Shown one piece after another: positions 16,320 through 25,353 of a DNA stretch of 64,000 bases. Every line of letters begins with the position of its first letter. Positions within the stretch are counted from its first letter, which is position 1. Both the position numbers and the translations under genes were made by a program. The notes beneath the pieces are model-generated. The model did not search any database, was not told where the DNA came from, and was given only the letters and a program-made list of their open reading frames with translations. Origin of the DNA: Mycolicibacterium brisbanense (lineage in GTDB: Bacteria; Actinomycetota; Actinomycetes; Mycobacteriales; Mycobacteriaceae); the NCBI RefSeq assembly GCF_001570425.1, contig NZ_BCSX01000039.1:186001-250000 (forward strand), given 5' to 3'.

Positions 16320-17460
16320 CGGATGCCGTCGCGCCCGCCAGGGTCCGGTAGCTGGTGTTCCACAGCCACTCCACCGGGCCCCGGCGGAACCGGCGCAGCC
16401 ACAGGTGCGCGAACGTCACGATCGCGATCACGACCGTCAGATAGATCGCGATGGTGGCGGGTACCCGGAGCTGCGGCGGCGTGGCCGCGGCGAGGCCGAG
16501 CCCCCAGCCGTAGCACAGCGCCGAGGCGACGAGGTTCTGTAACACGTAGCTGGACAGCGCCATTCGGCCCACCTCCGCCAGCCGCCTGCCGGCCCACCCG
16601 AGAGTGGGCCTGCCGGTATAGAACTCGGCCACCGCGGACAGGATGGCCAGGGAGACCAGGGGTGCGACGCCGTAGCGTGCCAGCAGCAGGCCGACACCAC
16701 CCGCGCCGGCCTCCAACGCGATGTCGACGGGCGCGGCGACGGCGAAACCCAGCCACATCAGCCTGCGGCGTAGCGTGGCACCCCGCGGGTCGAGGATGCC
16801 GGCATGAAACAGCCTGGCGCCCAGCAGGAACAGTGCGATCGACATCGGGAAGATCAGTATCGTCTCGAGCCGGAACAGCACGACGTGATCGAGGCGGAAC
16901 GCCACCAGATCCCAGAACGATCCGTCGGCATAGGGATTGGGTTCGAGGCGCCGCGGTGGTCCTTCGGTGTGCGGCAGCATCAGCAGTCCGGCAGCGAGCG
17001 TCGTTAGCAAGGCAACGTGCAGGGTGGCAGCGATCGCGATGATGCGGCGTTGGGTGCGTGGCGACGTCACCAGCAGGTAGGACACGATCCACCCGGTGAT
17101 GGCATAGCCGGTGAGCACGTCGAACTCCGTCAGCAAGACGAAATGCACGGCGCCGTCGAGCAAGAGCAGCGCCGCGCGCCAGGGATAACTCCCGGGCCAG
17201 CGCAGGCCCGCGCGCAGCGCCGAACGTTGCTGCAGGGCAAGGCCGATGCCGAACATGACAGTGAGCAGCCCGAGGAACTTGCCCTGCGCGAGGAGCTGCA
17301 GCGCCACTTCAAGCGGGTGCCAACCATATGGGGTGCTGCTGCCGCCGAGGTAGCCGACCATGCCTTCGGGGTTGGTGAAGATCCAGATGTTGGTGCCGAG
17401 CGTGCCCAGGATCGCGATACCGCGCAGAACGTCCAGGGAGTGCAGACGTGACGAGGACAT
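16252..17460 (-). CDS. DUF418 family integral membrane protein
   Basis: The roughly 402-residue protein starts with the DUF418 signature HSLDVLRGIAILGTLGTNIW. It has about ten membrane segments and ends with the DUF418 C-terminal motif region SSYVLQNLVASALCYG to HLWLRRFRRGPVEWLWNTSYRTL. The family is of unknown function, possibly membrane acyltransferase-like. ATG 17460 was preferred to the upstream in-frame codons at 17478 because those would reach into the operator palindrome. The divergent TetR gene starts 50 bp away and probably controls it. Confidence 0.87.
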   Translation of the reverse strand: MSSSRLHSLDVLRGIAILGTLGTNIWIFTNPEGMVGYLGGSSTPYGWHPLEVALQLLAQGKFLGLLTVMFGIGLALQQRSALRAGLRWPGSYPWRAALLLLDGAVHFVLLTEFDVLTGYAITGWIVSYLLVTSPRTQRRIIAIAATLHVALLTTLAAGLLMLPHTEGPPRRLEPNPYADGSFWDLVAFRLDHVVLFRLETILIFPMSIALFLLGARLFHAGILDPRGATLRRRLMWLGFAVAAPVDIALEAGAGGVGLLLARYGVAPLVSLAILSAVAEFYTGRPTLGWAGRRLAEVGRMALSSYVLQNLVASALCYGWGLGLAAATPPQLRVPATIAIYLTVVIAIVTFAHLWLRRFRRGPVEWLWNTSYRTLAGATASATGTDPGSTRCRSPETRSSSSR

Positions 17461-17474
17461 GTGCGCGGACGCTA

Positions 17475-17490
17475 CCATACGATCGTATGG
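17475..17490. promoter_or_regulatory. Candidate TetR operator, perfect 16-bp palindrome
   Basis: CCATACGATCGTATGG is a perfect 16-bp palindrome in the 49-bp gap between the DUF418 gene and the divergent TetR gene. Such sites, centred between divergent genes, are the usual TetR autoregulatory operators. It overlaps the region just upstream of the TetR -10 element. Confidence 0.75.
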
Positions 17491-17497
17491 GTGCGGC

Positions 17498-17503
17498 TAT
17501 CAT
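17498..17503 (+). promoter_or_regulatory. -10 element (TATCAT) for the leaderless tetR
   Basis: TATCAT ends 6 nt before the GTG at 17510, so transcription would begin at the start codon. This supports GTG 17510 as the true start, since no ribosome-binding sequence is present. Confidence 0.55.
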
Positions 17504-17509
17504 CGCCGT

Positions 17510-18067
17510 GTGGGCGAGCCGTATGAGCGGATGGCCGAAGCGGTGCTGGCGGTTCTGGTCGCCGACGGCTTCGAGGGCGTGTCGGTGCGAAAAGTGGCTG
17601 CGCGGGCTGATGTTTCGATCGGAGCCGTGCAGCACCATTTCCCTACCAAGGATGCGATGCTCGCGGCGGCGATGGACCGCGCCGGTGAACGCTTCATGGC
17701 GCGGCTCGATGAGCAGATGCGGCCCGATATGCCCGCCGCCGAGCGCCTGGAGGCACTTGCCGTTGCGCTCGTGTGCCCGGATCCGCGGGACCGTGACATC
17801 AGCGTGGCCTGGCTGCTACGGCTCGCTCGTGCCGCCGTGCACGAACCCACCGCTGCGCGCCACCGTGCGGACTGGGCCCGGATGGCGGACTGGATGCGGT
17901 TGCTGATCGCCGAGTCTGCCCCCACGGTCGATGCCGACCCGGCCGCCGTCGAATTGCTTGCTCTGCTCGACGGTTTGGCGTGTTCGGTGGCGGTCGAGCC
18001 GGAGCGGGTAGGCCCCGATATGGCGGAGCGGATCGCGCGAAGTCATGTCAGGCGTCTGCTGCGCTGA
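17510..18067 (+). CDS. TetR/AcrR-family transcriptional regulator
   Basis: The 185-residue protein starts GEPYERMAEAVLAVLVADGFEGVSVRKVAARADVSIGAVQHHFPTKDAML, a canonical TetR DNA-binding domain, followed by a helical ligand domain. GTG 17510 was chosen because it gives normal TetR length and lies 6 nt after a -10 element; longer versions would run through the operator and into the divergent gene. It is likely a repressor of itself and of the DUF418 gene. Its last 20 bp overlap the convergent LysR gene. Confidence 0.9.
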   Translation: MGEPYERMAEAVLAVLVADGFEGVSVRKVAARADVSIGAVQHHFPTKDAMLAAAMDRAGERFMARLDEQMRPDMPAAERLEALAVALVCPDPRDRDISVAWLLRLARAAVHEPTAARHRADWARMADWMRLLIAESAPTVDADPAAVELLALLDGLACSVAVEPERVGPDMAERIARSHVRRLLR

Positions 18068-18950
18068 CCGCCGCCGCGACCGCGCGCAGCTCGTCGAGCA
18101 CCGCGCCGACGGCCGGGCGCGTCGCGGCGCCCGTGCGGGTGACCGCCTCGATGCGGCGAGCCAGGGTGATGTCGCTGACCGGTAACCGGACGAGCGGGCG
18201 GGTCAGCAGGACATGACGCGGCATCAGTGCGATGCCGAGACCCGCGTGGACGAGTTCTTCGACGACGCGGAAGTCGTTGACCCGCTGGGTGATGCGTGGC
18301 TGCACGCCGGTCAGCAGTGTGATCGAGGTGAGGACGTCGTCGAGCACGAGGCCGCCCTCGACCCCGATCCACCGATCGTCGGTCAACTCGGCCAGCCGGA
18401 CCCGATCGTGGCGGGCCAGCGAGTGCTCGGCCGACACCACCACGTCGAGTGGTTCGCGCAAGAGCTCGGTGGCGGTGAACCGTGGCTCCCAGTCCGGGAC
18501 GGCGCGCTCGTCGCGGTGGACCACGACGATGTCGAACTCGGCGAGCTGTTGCGGGGCGCGTGATGCCGGAACGTCGATGTCGCGGCCGAGCACTTCGATG
18601 CCGCGGTCACGCGCTCGGATGATCAACGGCGCCAAGAGCATTGCCGCGCCCGACGGGAAGAACGACACGCTGACGGTGCCCTGCGGCGACGTTCGGTAAC
18701 TGTCCATCTCCGCGCGGGCACGCTCGAGCGCGGCCAGCACGGCGTCCGCGTGGCCCACGAGCACCCGGCCGGCGTCGGTCAGCCGTACCCGACGGCCTGC
18801 CGGCTCGATCAGTGCGACACCCGCCTCGCGCTGGAGGATCTTGAGCTGCTGGGACACCGCCGACGGCGTCATCGACAGCACGTCGGCCACGGCGGCGACG
18901 GTGCCGTGATCGGCGAGTTCGCGCAACATCCGCAGGCGACCGGCATCCAT
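18048..18950 (-). CDS. LysR-family transcriptional regulator
   Basis: The 300-residue protein has the LysR winged helix at the N-terminus (MDAGRLRMLRELADHGTVAAVADVLSMTPSAVSQQLKILQREAG) and a periplasmic-binding-like effector domain (VSVSFFPSGAAMLLAPLI, FDIVVVHRDERAVPDW). It is transcribed divergently from the EamA transporter gene, the standard arrangement for a LysR regulator and its target. TAGAAT (18957-18962 on the minus strand) lies exactly 6 nt before its ATG, suggesting a leaderless mRNA. Confidence 0.92.
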   Translation of the reverse strand: MDAGRLRMLRELADHGTVAAVADVLSMTPSAVSQQLKILQREAGVALIEPAGRRVRLTDAGRVLVGHADAVLAALERARAEMDSYRTSPQGTVSVSFFPSGAAMLLAPLIIRARDRGIEVLGRDIDVPASRAPQQLAEFDIVVVHRDERAVPDWEPRFTATELLREPLDVVVSAEHSLARHDRVRLAELTDDRWIGVEGGLVLDDVLTSITLLTGVQPRITQRVNDFRVVEELVHAGLGIALMPRHVLLTRPLVRLPVSDITLARRIEAVTRTGAATRPAVGAVLDELRAVAAAVSAADA

Positions 18951-18956
18951 GAAGAA

Positions 18957-19015
18957 ATTCTACATATAACAAGAAGAATCATTAGCTTGACTGAATTTAC
19001 ACGATCCAACAGGCT
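18957..19015. promoter_or_regulatory. Divergent promoters of the lysR and eamA genes
   Basis: Minus strand: TAGAAT (18962-18957) is 6 nt from the lysR ATG. Plus strand: TTGACT (18987-18992), a 17-bp spacer and CAGGCT (19010-19015) are followed by 6 nt and the transporter ATG at 19022. ATTCT (18957-18961) and AGAAT (18975-18979) form an inverted repeat that could be part of the LysR site. The stretch is clearly AT-rich. Confidence 0.55.
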
Positions 19016-19021
19016 GTACGC

Positions 19022-19930
19022 ATGCCCAATCGAACCGCCGACCTCGCGCTGCTCGGCGTCGCCGTCGTCTGGGGTTCCAGCTACCTCGCGACCAAGGAAC
19101 TGGCCACCGGCGACACCGTATTCGCCTTGCTGGCAATGCGGTTCGTCATCGCCGTGGCGGCGCTGGCCGGGCTGACCGGGCCCCGGTTGCGGCGCGTCAC
19201 CGCACCGGAATTGGCCTCGGGGATGATCTGCGGCACCGTCCTGTGGGCCGTATACGCGTGCGAAACCTACGGTGTCACTCGCACATCGGCGTCCAACGCG
19301 GGGCTGTTGATGGCGTTGACGATCGTCGTGACGCCGCTGCTGCAGGGTGCGCGCAGTGTCCCCGCGCGGTTCTACGCCGCCGGTTCGATCGCGGTGGCGG
19401 GGTGCGTATTGCTCACGCAGGCACAAGGTTTCGGCCCGCCTGGGCTCGGTGACGCGGTCATCGGTGCGGCGGCCCTCCTGCGGGCCGGGCATGTGACCCT
19501 ACTGGGCCGGCTGGCGGCGGCACACGAGCTCGACGTCACCCGGATGGCTTTGGTGCAGCTGGCGACGGTCGCCGTTCTGTCGGTGGGTGTGGCCACCGCC
19601 ACGGGGGAACCTTTGAGCTCCCTCGCGGGCGGCATGGGTCCCGGGGACTGGCTGCTGTTGCTGTACCTGGCGTTGGCCTGCACGGTATTTGCATTGGTCG
19701 TCCAGGTGCGCGCCGTGCAACGAAGCACACCGGCGCGGGTGAGCCTGCTGCTGGGCACCGAACCGCTGTGGGCCGCCGTCGTCGGCGTCGCCCTGACATC
19801 CGATCCGGTCACCGCGGCGGGCGTATGGGGTGCGGCGTTGGTGGTCTGCGGTGCGGTATGGGGTCGGCGGCTGCTCGTGCCGGTGGGGGAGCCGGTATCG
19901 GGAAATGGGAGCCGCGCCCCGGTCGGCTGA
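19022..19930 (+). CDS. DMT-superfamily EamA transporter
   Basis: The 302-residue protein has about ten hydrophobic segments in two EamA repeats. The first opens with LALLGVAVVWGSSYLATKEL, the second ends with LLLGTEPLWAAVVGVALTSDPVTAAGVWGAALVVCGAVWG, the standard drug/metabolite exporter pattern. Substrate is unknown. It is controlled most likely by the divergent LysR protein. It lies directly before the ectoine operon in the same direction, but a 389-bp gap separates them, so cotranscription is doubtful. Confidence 0.9.
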   Translation: MPNRTADLALLGVAVVWGSSYLATKELATGDTVFALLAMRFVIAVAALAGLTGPRLRRVTAPELASGMICGTVLWAVYACETYGVTRTSASNAGLLMALTIVVTPLLQGARSVPARFYAAGSIAVAGCVLLTQAQGFGPPGLGDAVIGAAALLRAGHVTLLGRLAAAHELDVTRMALVQLATVAVLSVGVATATGEPLSSLAGGMGPGDWLLLLYLALACTVFALVVQVRAVQRSTPARVSLLLGTEPLWAAVVGVALTSDPVTAAGVWGAALVVCGAVWGRRLLVPVGEPVSGNGSRAPVG

Positions 19931-20319
19931 TATTCGACGCCAAACGGTGTTGAAATCGGTGGCCGGAATTTGGTGAATTGCGCATTTTATTGACGCGCCG
20001 TAAAGGTGTTGATTTCGTTGCGGAAATGGCGCGTATAGGCCGGTTCTCGCGCCATTCTTTCGGGTCGGCCGGAGCCTGGGCGCGGGGCCGTGTGACAGCC
20101 AACAGGCGATTATAACGATTTGATAACGGTGTTGAAGTTCACCCGAACGCCGGTGGCTACGGGATAACCGCAGTTCAGCGCGATGTGGAGACGGTGTCCC
20201 CAGGTGTCCGGGCCGGTCGTGCGGCTTGATCATGGACCCCCGGTGTGCTTACGGTCGGGGCACCGATGACTTGAACTGATGACGATTGATGACTGTTCGG
20301 TGGTGACTTCTAACTCGAT
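19931..20319. other. 389-bp intergenic region upstream of ectA
   Basis: No gene is supportable here. The 12-mer AACGGTGTTGAA occurs exactly twice (19943-19954 and 20125-20136), with a related AAGGTGTTGAT at 20003-20013. ATAACG is repeated 11 bp apart (20112-20117, 20123-20128), and GATGAC occurs three times close to ectA (20265, 20278, 20288). The region is more AT-rich than its neighbours and should hold the regulated ect promoter, but no clear -10/-35 pair could be assigned. Confidence 0.5.
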
Positions 20320-20901
20320 ATGCATGTTTACAACAGCGCCCCGCCGCGCGTCCGCGCAGAGCCGGGACGAGATGCGTCGGGCCCGGATGCCCGCAGCGAA
20401 TTCCTACGGCAGCCGCGTGCCGATGACGCGATAGCGATCCGCGACCTGGCCGCACAAACTCAGGTGCTCGACCTGAACTCGACTTACGCCTACTTGCTGC
20501 TGGCGACCGATTTCGCCGCGACCTCGATCGTGGCCGAACGTGATGGCGACCTCCGCGGGTTCATCACCGGCTATCACCCACCGCCGCGACCGGACGTACT
20601 GTTCGTCTGGCAGGTCGCCGTGGCTCCGTCGGAGCAGGGCAGCGGGTTGGCCAGCGCCATGATCGATGCACTGGTGCACCGGGTCCGGACGGATCGGCGC
20701 GGACATCCGGTCACCGTCGAAGCGACTGTCTCGCTGGATAATTCGGCGTCTCGCGCGTTCTTCGGTGCCTTCGCGCGCCGGCACGGCGTCGCACTCGTCG
20801 AGGAGCCCCACTTCGGTGGCGAACTGCTCGCCGCCGACCTCAGCCACGATGACGAACCGATCCTGCGGATCGGCCCGATCGCCGCACCGCTGCCCAACTG
20901 A
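20320..20901 (+). CDS. ectA: L-2,4-diaminobutyrate acetyltransferase EctA
   Basis: EctA transfers acetyl from acetyl-CoA to the gamma-amino group of diaminobutyrate, the second step of ectoine synthesis. The 193-residue protein is a GNAT fold with the EctA signature LDLNSTYAYLLLATDFAATSIVAE and the acetyl-CoA loop VAVAPSEQGSGLASAMIDALV. The sequence FGGELLAADL... near the end is also typical. The N-terminal 30 residues are variable and Arg/Pro-rich. ATG 20320 is the only good in-frame start, though it lacks a clear ribosome-binding sequence. First gene of ectABCD. Confidence 0.93.
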   Translation: MHVYNSAPPRVRAEPGRDASGPDARSEFLRQPRADDAIAIRDLAAQTQVLDLNSTYAYLLLATDFAATSIVAERDGDLRGFITGYHPPPRPDVLFVWQVAVAPSEQGSGLASAMIDALVHRVRTDRRGHPVTVEATVSLDNSASRAFFGAFARRHGVALVEEPHFGGELLAADLSHDDEPILRIGPIAAPLPN

Positions 20902-20994
20902 TCCCCGGGCGACCGTGGCCGCCGAGCACGTAAGGCCAAGGTGCCCGAACGAATTCCCCAATTGAATCCATTGAACCGATCGGAAGGATTTCCC

Positions 20995-22281
20995 TTGCTG
21001 CTCGCCGAAACCGCGCCCCTGACCGAGGAGCGTCTGCCCGATGTGTTCTCCACGGTGGAGTCCGAGGTTCGCAGCTATTGCCGTGGCTGGCCGACTGTCA
21101 TGCAGAGCGCCAGCGACTCCTGGGTGACCGACATCGAAGGTCGGCGCTACATCGATTTCTTCGCCGGCGCGGGCGCGCTGAACTACGGTCACAACAACCC
21201 GTTGCTCAAGGCTCCGTTGCTGGACTACCTGGCCTCCGATGGAATCGTGCACTCCCTCGACATCGCGACGGAAGCCAAGCAGCGTTTCCTGGAGACCTTT
21301 GCGCGGGTGATCCTGGAGCCCCGCGGCCTGGACTTCAAAGTGCAATTCCCCGGGCCGACGGGAGCCAACGCCGTCGAGTCGGCCCTCAAGCTGGCCCGCA
21401 AGGTCACCGGTCGTGAATCAATTGTCAGCTTCACCAACGCTTTTCATGGCATGACGCTCGGCGCGCTCTCGGTGACCGGCAATTCGATGAAGCGGGCAGG
21501 TGCGGGCATTCCACTGGTCCATGCCACCCCCATGCCGTACGACAACTACTTCGGCGGCGTCACCGAGGACTTTCACTGGTTCGAGCGCGTTCTCGACGAT
21601 TCCGGCAGCGGTCTCAACCGACCCGCCGCGGTGATCGTGGAAACCGTGCAGGGCGAAGGCGGTTTGAACGTCGCGCGCATCGAGTGGCTGCAGGCGCTGT
21701 CGGATCTGTGCCGCACCCGCGACATTCTCCTCATCGTCGACGACGTCCAAATGGGCTGCGGCCGCACCGGCCCGTTCTTCAGCTTCGAAGCCGCGGGCAT
21801 CGTTCCCGACATCGTCACGCTGTCGAAGTCCATCAGCGGATACGGCCTGCCCATGGCGCTGACGCTGTTCCGCAGGGATCTGGACGTCTGGGCGCCCGGT
21901 GAGCACAACGGCACTTTTCGTGGTCACAATCCGGCGTTCATCACTGCCACCAAGGCTCTGGAAAACTATTGGGAAACACCGGAATTCTCGCGGGAGACGG
22001 TCCGCAAAGGGGAGCTGGTGCGGGCTCGTCTCGATGACATCGAGCAGCGCCACCGCGGCGTCACGGCCCGCGGACGAGGCATGGCGCAGGGGTTGAAGTT
22101 CGACGACGCCGACCAGGCCGCGAAGGTGTGCCGTACCGCGTTCGACCTCGGTGTGCTGATGGAGACCAGCGGTCCCTCCGACGAAGTCGTCAAGCTGCTG
22201 CCCCCACTGACCACGTCGGAACCCGACCTGCAAAAGGGTCTGGACATTCTCGACGAATCCGTTTCCGCCGTCCTGAACTGA
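20995..22281 (+). CDS. ectB: Diaminobutyrate-2-oxoglutarate transaminase EctB
   Basis: EctB converts aspartate-beta-semialdehyde and glutamate to diaminobutyrate with pyridoxal phosphate, opening ectoine synthesis. The protein is a class III aminotransferase with SYCRGWPTV near the N-terminus, the GPTGANAVESALKLAR phosphate-binding stretch, VDDVQMGCGRTG and the Schiff-base lysine K278 in LSKSISGYG. I chose TTG 20995 because GGAAGGA (20982-20988) lies 6 nt upstream and the resulting 428 residues match known EctB; a GTG at 20941 would add 18 unconserved residues. Confidence 0.95.
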   Translation: MLLAETAPLTEERLPDVFSTVESEVRSYCRGWPTVMQSASDSWVTDIEGRRYIDFFAGAGALNYGHNNPLLKAPLLDYLASDGIVHSLDIATEAKQRFLETFARVILEPRGLDFKVQFPGPTGANAVESALKLARKVTGRESIVSFTNAFHGMTLGALSVTGNSMKRAGAGIPLVHATPMPYDNYFGGVTEDFHWFERVLDDSGSGLNRPAAVIVETVQGEGGLNVARIEWLQALSDLCRTRDILLIVDDVQMGCGRTGPFFSFEAAGIVPDIVTLSKSISGYGLPMALTLFRRDLDVWAPGEHNGTFRGHNPAFITATKALENYWETPEFSRETVRKGELVRARLDDIEQRHRGVTARGRGMAQGLKFDDADQAAKVCRTAFDLGVLMETSGPSDEVVKLLPPLTTSEPDLQKGLDILDESVSAVLN

Positions 22282-22296
22282 GGAGCAAGACACCCA

Positions 22297-22685
<389 letters not shown>

Positions 22686-22689
<4 letters not shown>

Positions 22690-23558
22690 GCGACCCTTAT
22701 CCCACCCGGCTCGATCACGCCATCGCCCCGATCCCGCGTCACGAACCCGCGGTGTGGGGCACCGAATCCGACGGGCCGCTCGTGCAACAGCAGCTGGACT
22801 GGTTCGCCGCGCAGGGGTACGTGGTGCGGCCGGACACCGTCTCCGAGGATCGGCTGCCGGCCCTGCGACACGAATTGGACCGGATCGCAGCCGATCTGGA
22901 CGCAGACGACCCGCGCGTGATCAGAGAGCCCGGTGGATCCATCCGGTCGATCTTCGAGCCGCATCTGCTCAGTGACCTTGTCGCGCAGGTGGTTCGGCTC
23001 GACACCGTGCTACCGGTGGCGCGTCAGCTGCTGGGCGGCGACGTCTACATCCACCAGGCCAGGATCAACCTGATGCCCGGTTTCACCGGCACCGGTTTCT
23101 ACTGGCATTCCGATTTCGAGACCTGGCACGCCGAGGACGGCATGCCCTCGATCCGGGCGGTGTCGTGTTCGATCGCGCTGACGCACAACTATCCGTTCAA
23201 CGGGTCGCTGATGGTCATCCCTGGATCGCATCAGACGTTCTATCCGTGCGTGGGCGCGACACCGGACAACAATCACGACACGTCACTGGTCGCCCAGAAC
23301 GTCGGCGTCCCCGACGAGACGACGCTCACCAAGGCCGTCGACCACGACGGGATCGACCAGTTCACCGGCCCGCCGGGGTCGGCGCTGTGGTTCGATGCCA
23401 ACCTGCTGCACGGATCGGGCTCGAACATCACGCCGCTGCCGCGGTCGAACATCTTCCTGGTGTTCAACTCGGTGGAGAACCAACTGGGGGAGCCGTTCGC
23501 CGCACCCCGGCGCAGGCCGGAATACCTGGCAGCCAGGTGCGCAGACCGCGTCACCTAG
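22686..23558 (+). CDS. ectD: Ectoine 5-hydroxylase EctD
   Basis: EctD is an Fe(II)/2-oxoglutarate dioxygenase that converts ectoine to 5-hydroxyectoine. The 290-residue protein carries the iron triad H141-x-D143 in GFYWHSDFETWHAEDGMP (an EctD signature) and H242 in LLHGSGSN, plus the 2-oxoglutarate-binding region near PLPRSNIFLVFN. ATG 22686 overlaps the ectC stop (ATGA). The TAG stop at 23556-23558 forms part of the apparent -10 element of dop. Confidence 0.96.
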
Positions 23559-23561
23559 GCT
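23556..23561 (+). promoter_or_regulatory. -10 element (TAGGCT) for leaderless dop, overlapping the ectD stop codon
   Basis: TAGGCT is followed by 6 nt (GGACAT) and the dop ATG at 23568. Its TAG is the ectD stop. This would give dop its own promoter, independent of ectoine regulation. Confidence 0.6.
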
Positions 23562-23567
23562 GGACAT

Positions 23568-25064
23568 ATGCAACGGATTATCGGAACTGAGGTCGAGTAC
23601 GGCATATCCTCGCCCTCCGATCCGACCGCCAATCCGATTTTGACGTCGACGCAGGCGGTTCTGGCGTACGCGGCAGCCGCCGGTATCCAGCGGGCCAAGC
23701 GCACGCGGTGGGACTACGAGGTCGAATCACCGCTGCGCGACGCCCGCGGATTCGACCTGTCGCGGGCGTCGGGCCCGCCGCCGATCGTCGATGCCGACGA
23801 GGTCGGTGCGGCCAACATGATTCTCACCAACGGCGCCCGGCTCTACGTCGACCACGCCCACCCGGAGTACTCCGCGCCGGAGTGCACCGACCCGATGGAC
23901 GCGGTGATCTGGGACAAGGCCGGTGAACGCGTCATGGAGGCCGCGGCCCGCCATGTCGCCAGTGTCCCCGGCGCCGTCAAGCTGCAGCTCTACAAGAACA
24001 ACGTCGACGGCAAGGGCGCGTCGTACGGCTCGCACGAGAACTACCTGATGAGCAGGCAGACCCCGTTCACCTCGGTGATCGCGGGATTCACCCCGTTCCT
24101 GGTTTCGCGGCAGGTGGTGACCGGATCCGGCCGGGTCGGCATCGGGCCGTCGGGCGATGACCCGGGGTTCCAGCTCTCGCAGCGGGCCGACTACATCGAG
24201 GTCGAGGTCGGCCTGGAGACCACGCTCAAACGCGGCATCATCAACACCCGCGACGAGCCCCACGCCGACGCCGACAAGTACCGGCGGCTGCACGTCATCA
24301 TCGGCGACGCCAACCTGGCCGAGACCTCGACCTACCTCAAGCTCGGCACCAGTTCGCTGGTGCTGGACCTGATCGAGGAGGGCATCGACCTCTCCGACCT
24401 GGCGCTGGCCCGGCCGGTGCACGCGGTGCATGTGATCAGCCGCGATCCGTCGCTGCGAGCCACCGTGGCGCTGGCCGACGGCCGCGAGGTGACCGCACTC
24501 GCGTTGCAGCGCATGTACCTGGACCGGGTGGCCAAGCTGGTGGACAGCCGCGATCCCGACCCGCGGGCCAGCCATGTCGTCGAGACCTGGGCCGAGGTGC
24601 TCGACCTACTGGAGCGCGATCCCATGGAATGCGCCGAGATCCTCGACTGGCCGGCCAAGCTGCGCCTGCTGGAAGGTTTCCGGCGGCGCGAGAACCTGGC
24701 GTGGTCGGCACCGCGGTTGCACCTGGTGGACCTGCAGTATTCCGACGTCCGGCTGGACAAGGGCCTGTACAACCGGCTGGTGGCCCGCGGTTCGATGAAG
24801 CGGCTGGTCACCGAGCAGCAGGTCCTCGACGCCGTCGACAACCCGCCGACCGACACCCGCGCGTACTTCCGCGGTGAGTGCCTGCGCCGGTTCGGCGCCG
24901 ACATCGCGGCGGCGAGCTGGGATTCGGTGATATTCGATCTCGGGGGTGATTCGCTCGTGCGGATTCCAACCCTGGAACCCCTGCGGGGCAGCAAAGCGCA
25001 CGTAGGGGCGTTGCTGGATTCGGTGGACAGCGCCGTCGAGTTGGTCGAACAGCTCACAACCTGA
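23568..25064 (+). CDS. dop: Depupylase/Pup deamidase Dop
   Basis: Dop deamidates the C-terminal Gln of Pup to Glu so that PafA can ligate it, and also removes Pup from proteins. The 498-residue glutamine-synthetase-like protein starts MQRIIGTEVEYGISSPSDPTANP (ATP/Mg site). It has the Dop-specific loop (about residues 42-80) and the catalytic D95 in RLYVDHAHPEYSAPEC. Further conserved blocks are KNNVDGKGASYGSHENYL and IINTRDEPHADADKYRRLHVI. It is homologous to PafA in this window (31378-32736). pup follows 94 bp downstream. Confidence 0.97.
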   Translation: MQRIIGTEVEYGISSPSDPTANPILTSTQAVLAYAAAAGIQRAKRTRWDYEVESPLRDARGFDLSRASGPPPIVDADEVGAANMILTNGARLYVDHAHPEYSAPECTDPMDAVIWDKAGERVMEAAARHVASVPGAVKLQLYKNNVDGKGASYGSHENYLMSRQTPFTSVIAGFTPFLVSRQVVTGSGRVGIGPSGDDPGFQLSQRADYIEVEVGLETTLKRGIINTRDEPHADADKYRRLHVIIGDANLAETSTYLKLGTSSLVLDLIEEGIDLSDLALARPVHAVHVISRDPSLRATVALADGREVTALALQRMYLDRVAKLVDSRDPDPRASHVVETWAEVLDLLERDPMECAEILDWPAKLRLLEGFRRRENLAWSAPRLHLVDLQYSDVRLDKGLYNRLVARGSMKRLVTEQQVLDAVDNPPTDTRAYFRGECLRRFGADIAAASWDSVIFDLGGDSLVRIPTLEPLRGSKAHVGALLDSVDSAVELVEQLTT

Positions 25065-25100
25065 CCGATTGTGATCCCGGGCAATTCGGGTATTGACCGG

Positions 25101-25153
25101 TACTGTGGAAGAACCGGCAGGGCGCCCGCGCCAGCCGATGACTATGCAGGAGG
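25101..25153 (+). promoter_or_regulatory. pup promoter -10 (TACTGT) and strong Shine-Dalgarno
   Basis: TACTGT (25101-25106) fits a mycobacterial -10 element; transcription from about 25113 would give a leader of about 45 nt. AGGAGG (25148-25153) lies 5 nt before the pup ATG and is one of the strongest ribosome-binding sequences in the window, fitting high Pup expression. Confidence 0.5.
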
Positions 25154-25158
25154 CAGCG

Positions 25159-25353
25159 ATGGCTCAAGAGCAGACCAAGCGTGGTGGCGGCGGCGGTGAC
25201 GACGACGACGTCTCCGGCGCATCGGCCGCAGGCCAGGAGCGTCGCGAGAAGCTGACCGAGGAAACCGACGACCTGCTGGACGAGATCGACGACGTGCTGG
25301 AAGAGAACGCCGAAGACTTCGTGCGCGCGTACGTCCAAAAGGGCGGCCAGTGA
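25159..25353 (+). CDS. pup: Prokaryotic ubiquitin-like protein Pup
   Basis: Pup is the 64-residue, mostly disordered tag that marks proteins for proteasomal degradation. It has the Gly/Asp-rich N-terminus (RGGGGGDDDDVSG) and the Mpa-binding helix REKLTEETDDLLDEIDDVLEENAEDFVRAYVQ. The C-terminus is GGQ, so Dop must deamidate Gln64 before ligation. The ATG at 25159 has AGGAGG 5 nt upstream. The stop overlaps the prcB GTG by 4 bp. Confidence 0.98.
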   Translation: MAQEQTKRGGGGGDDDDVSGASAAGQERREKLTEETDDLLDEIDDVLEENAEDFVRAYVQKGGQ

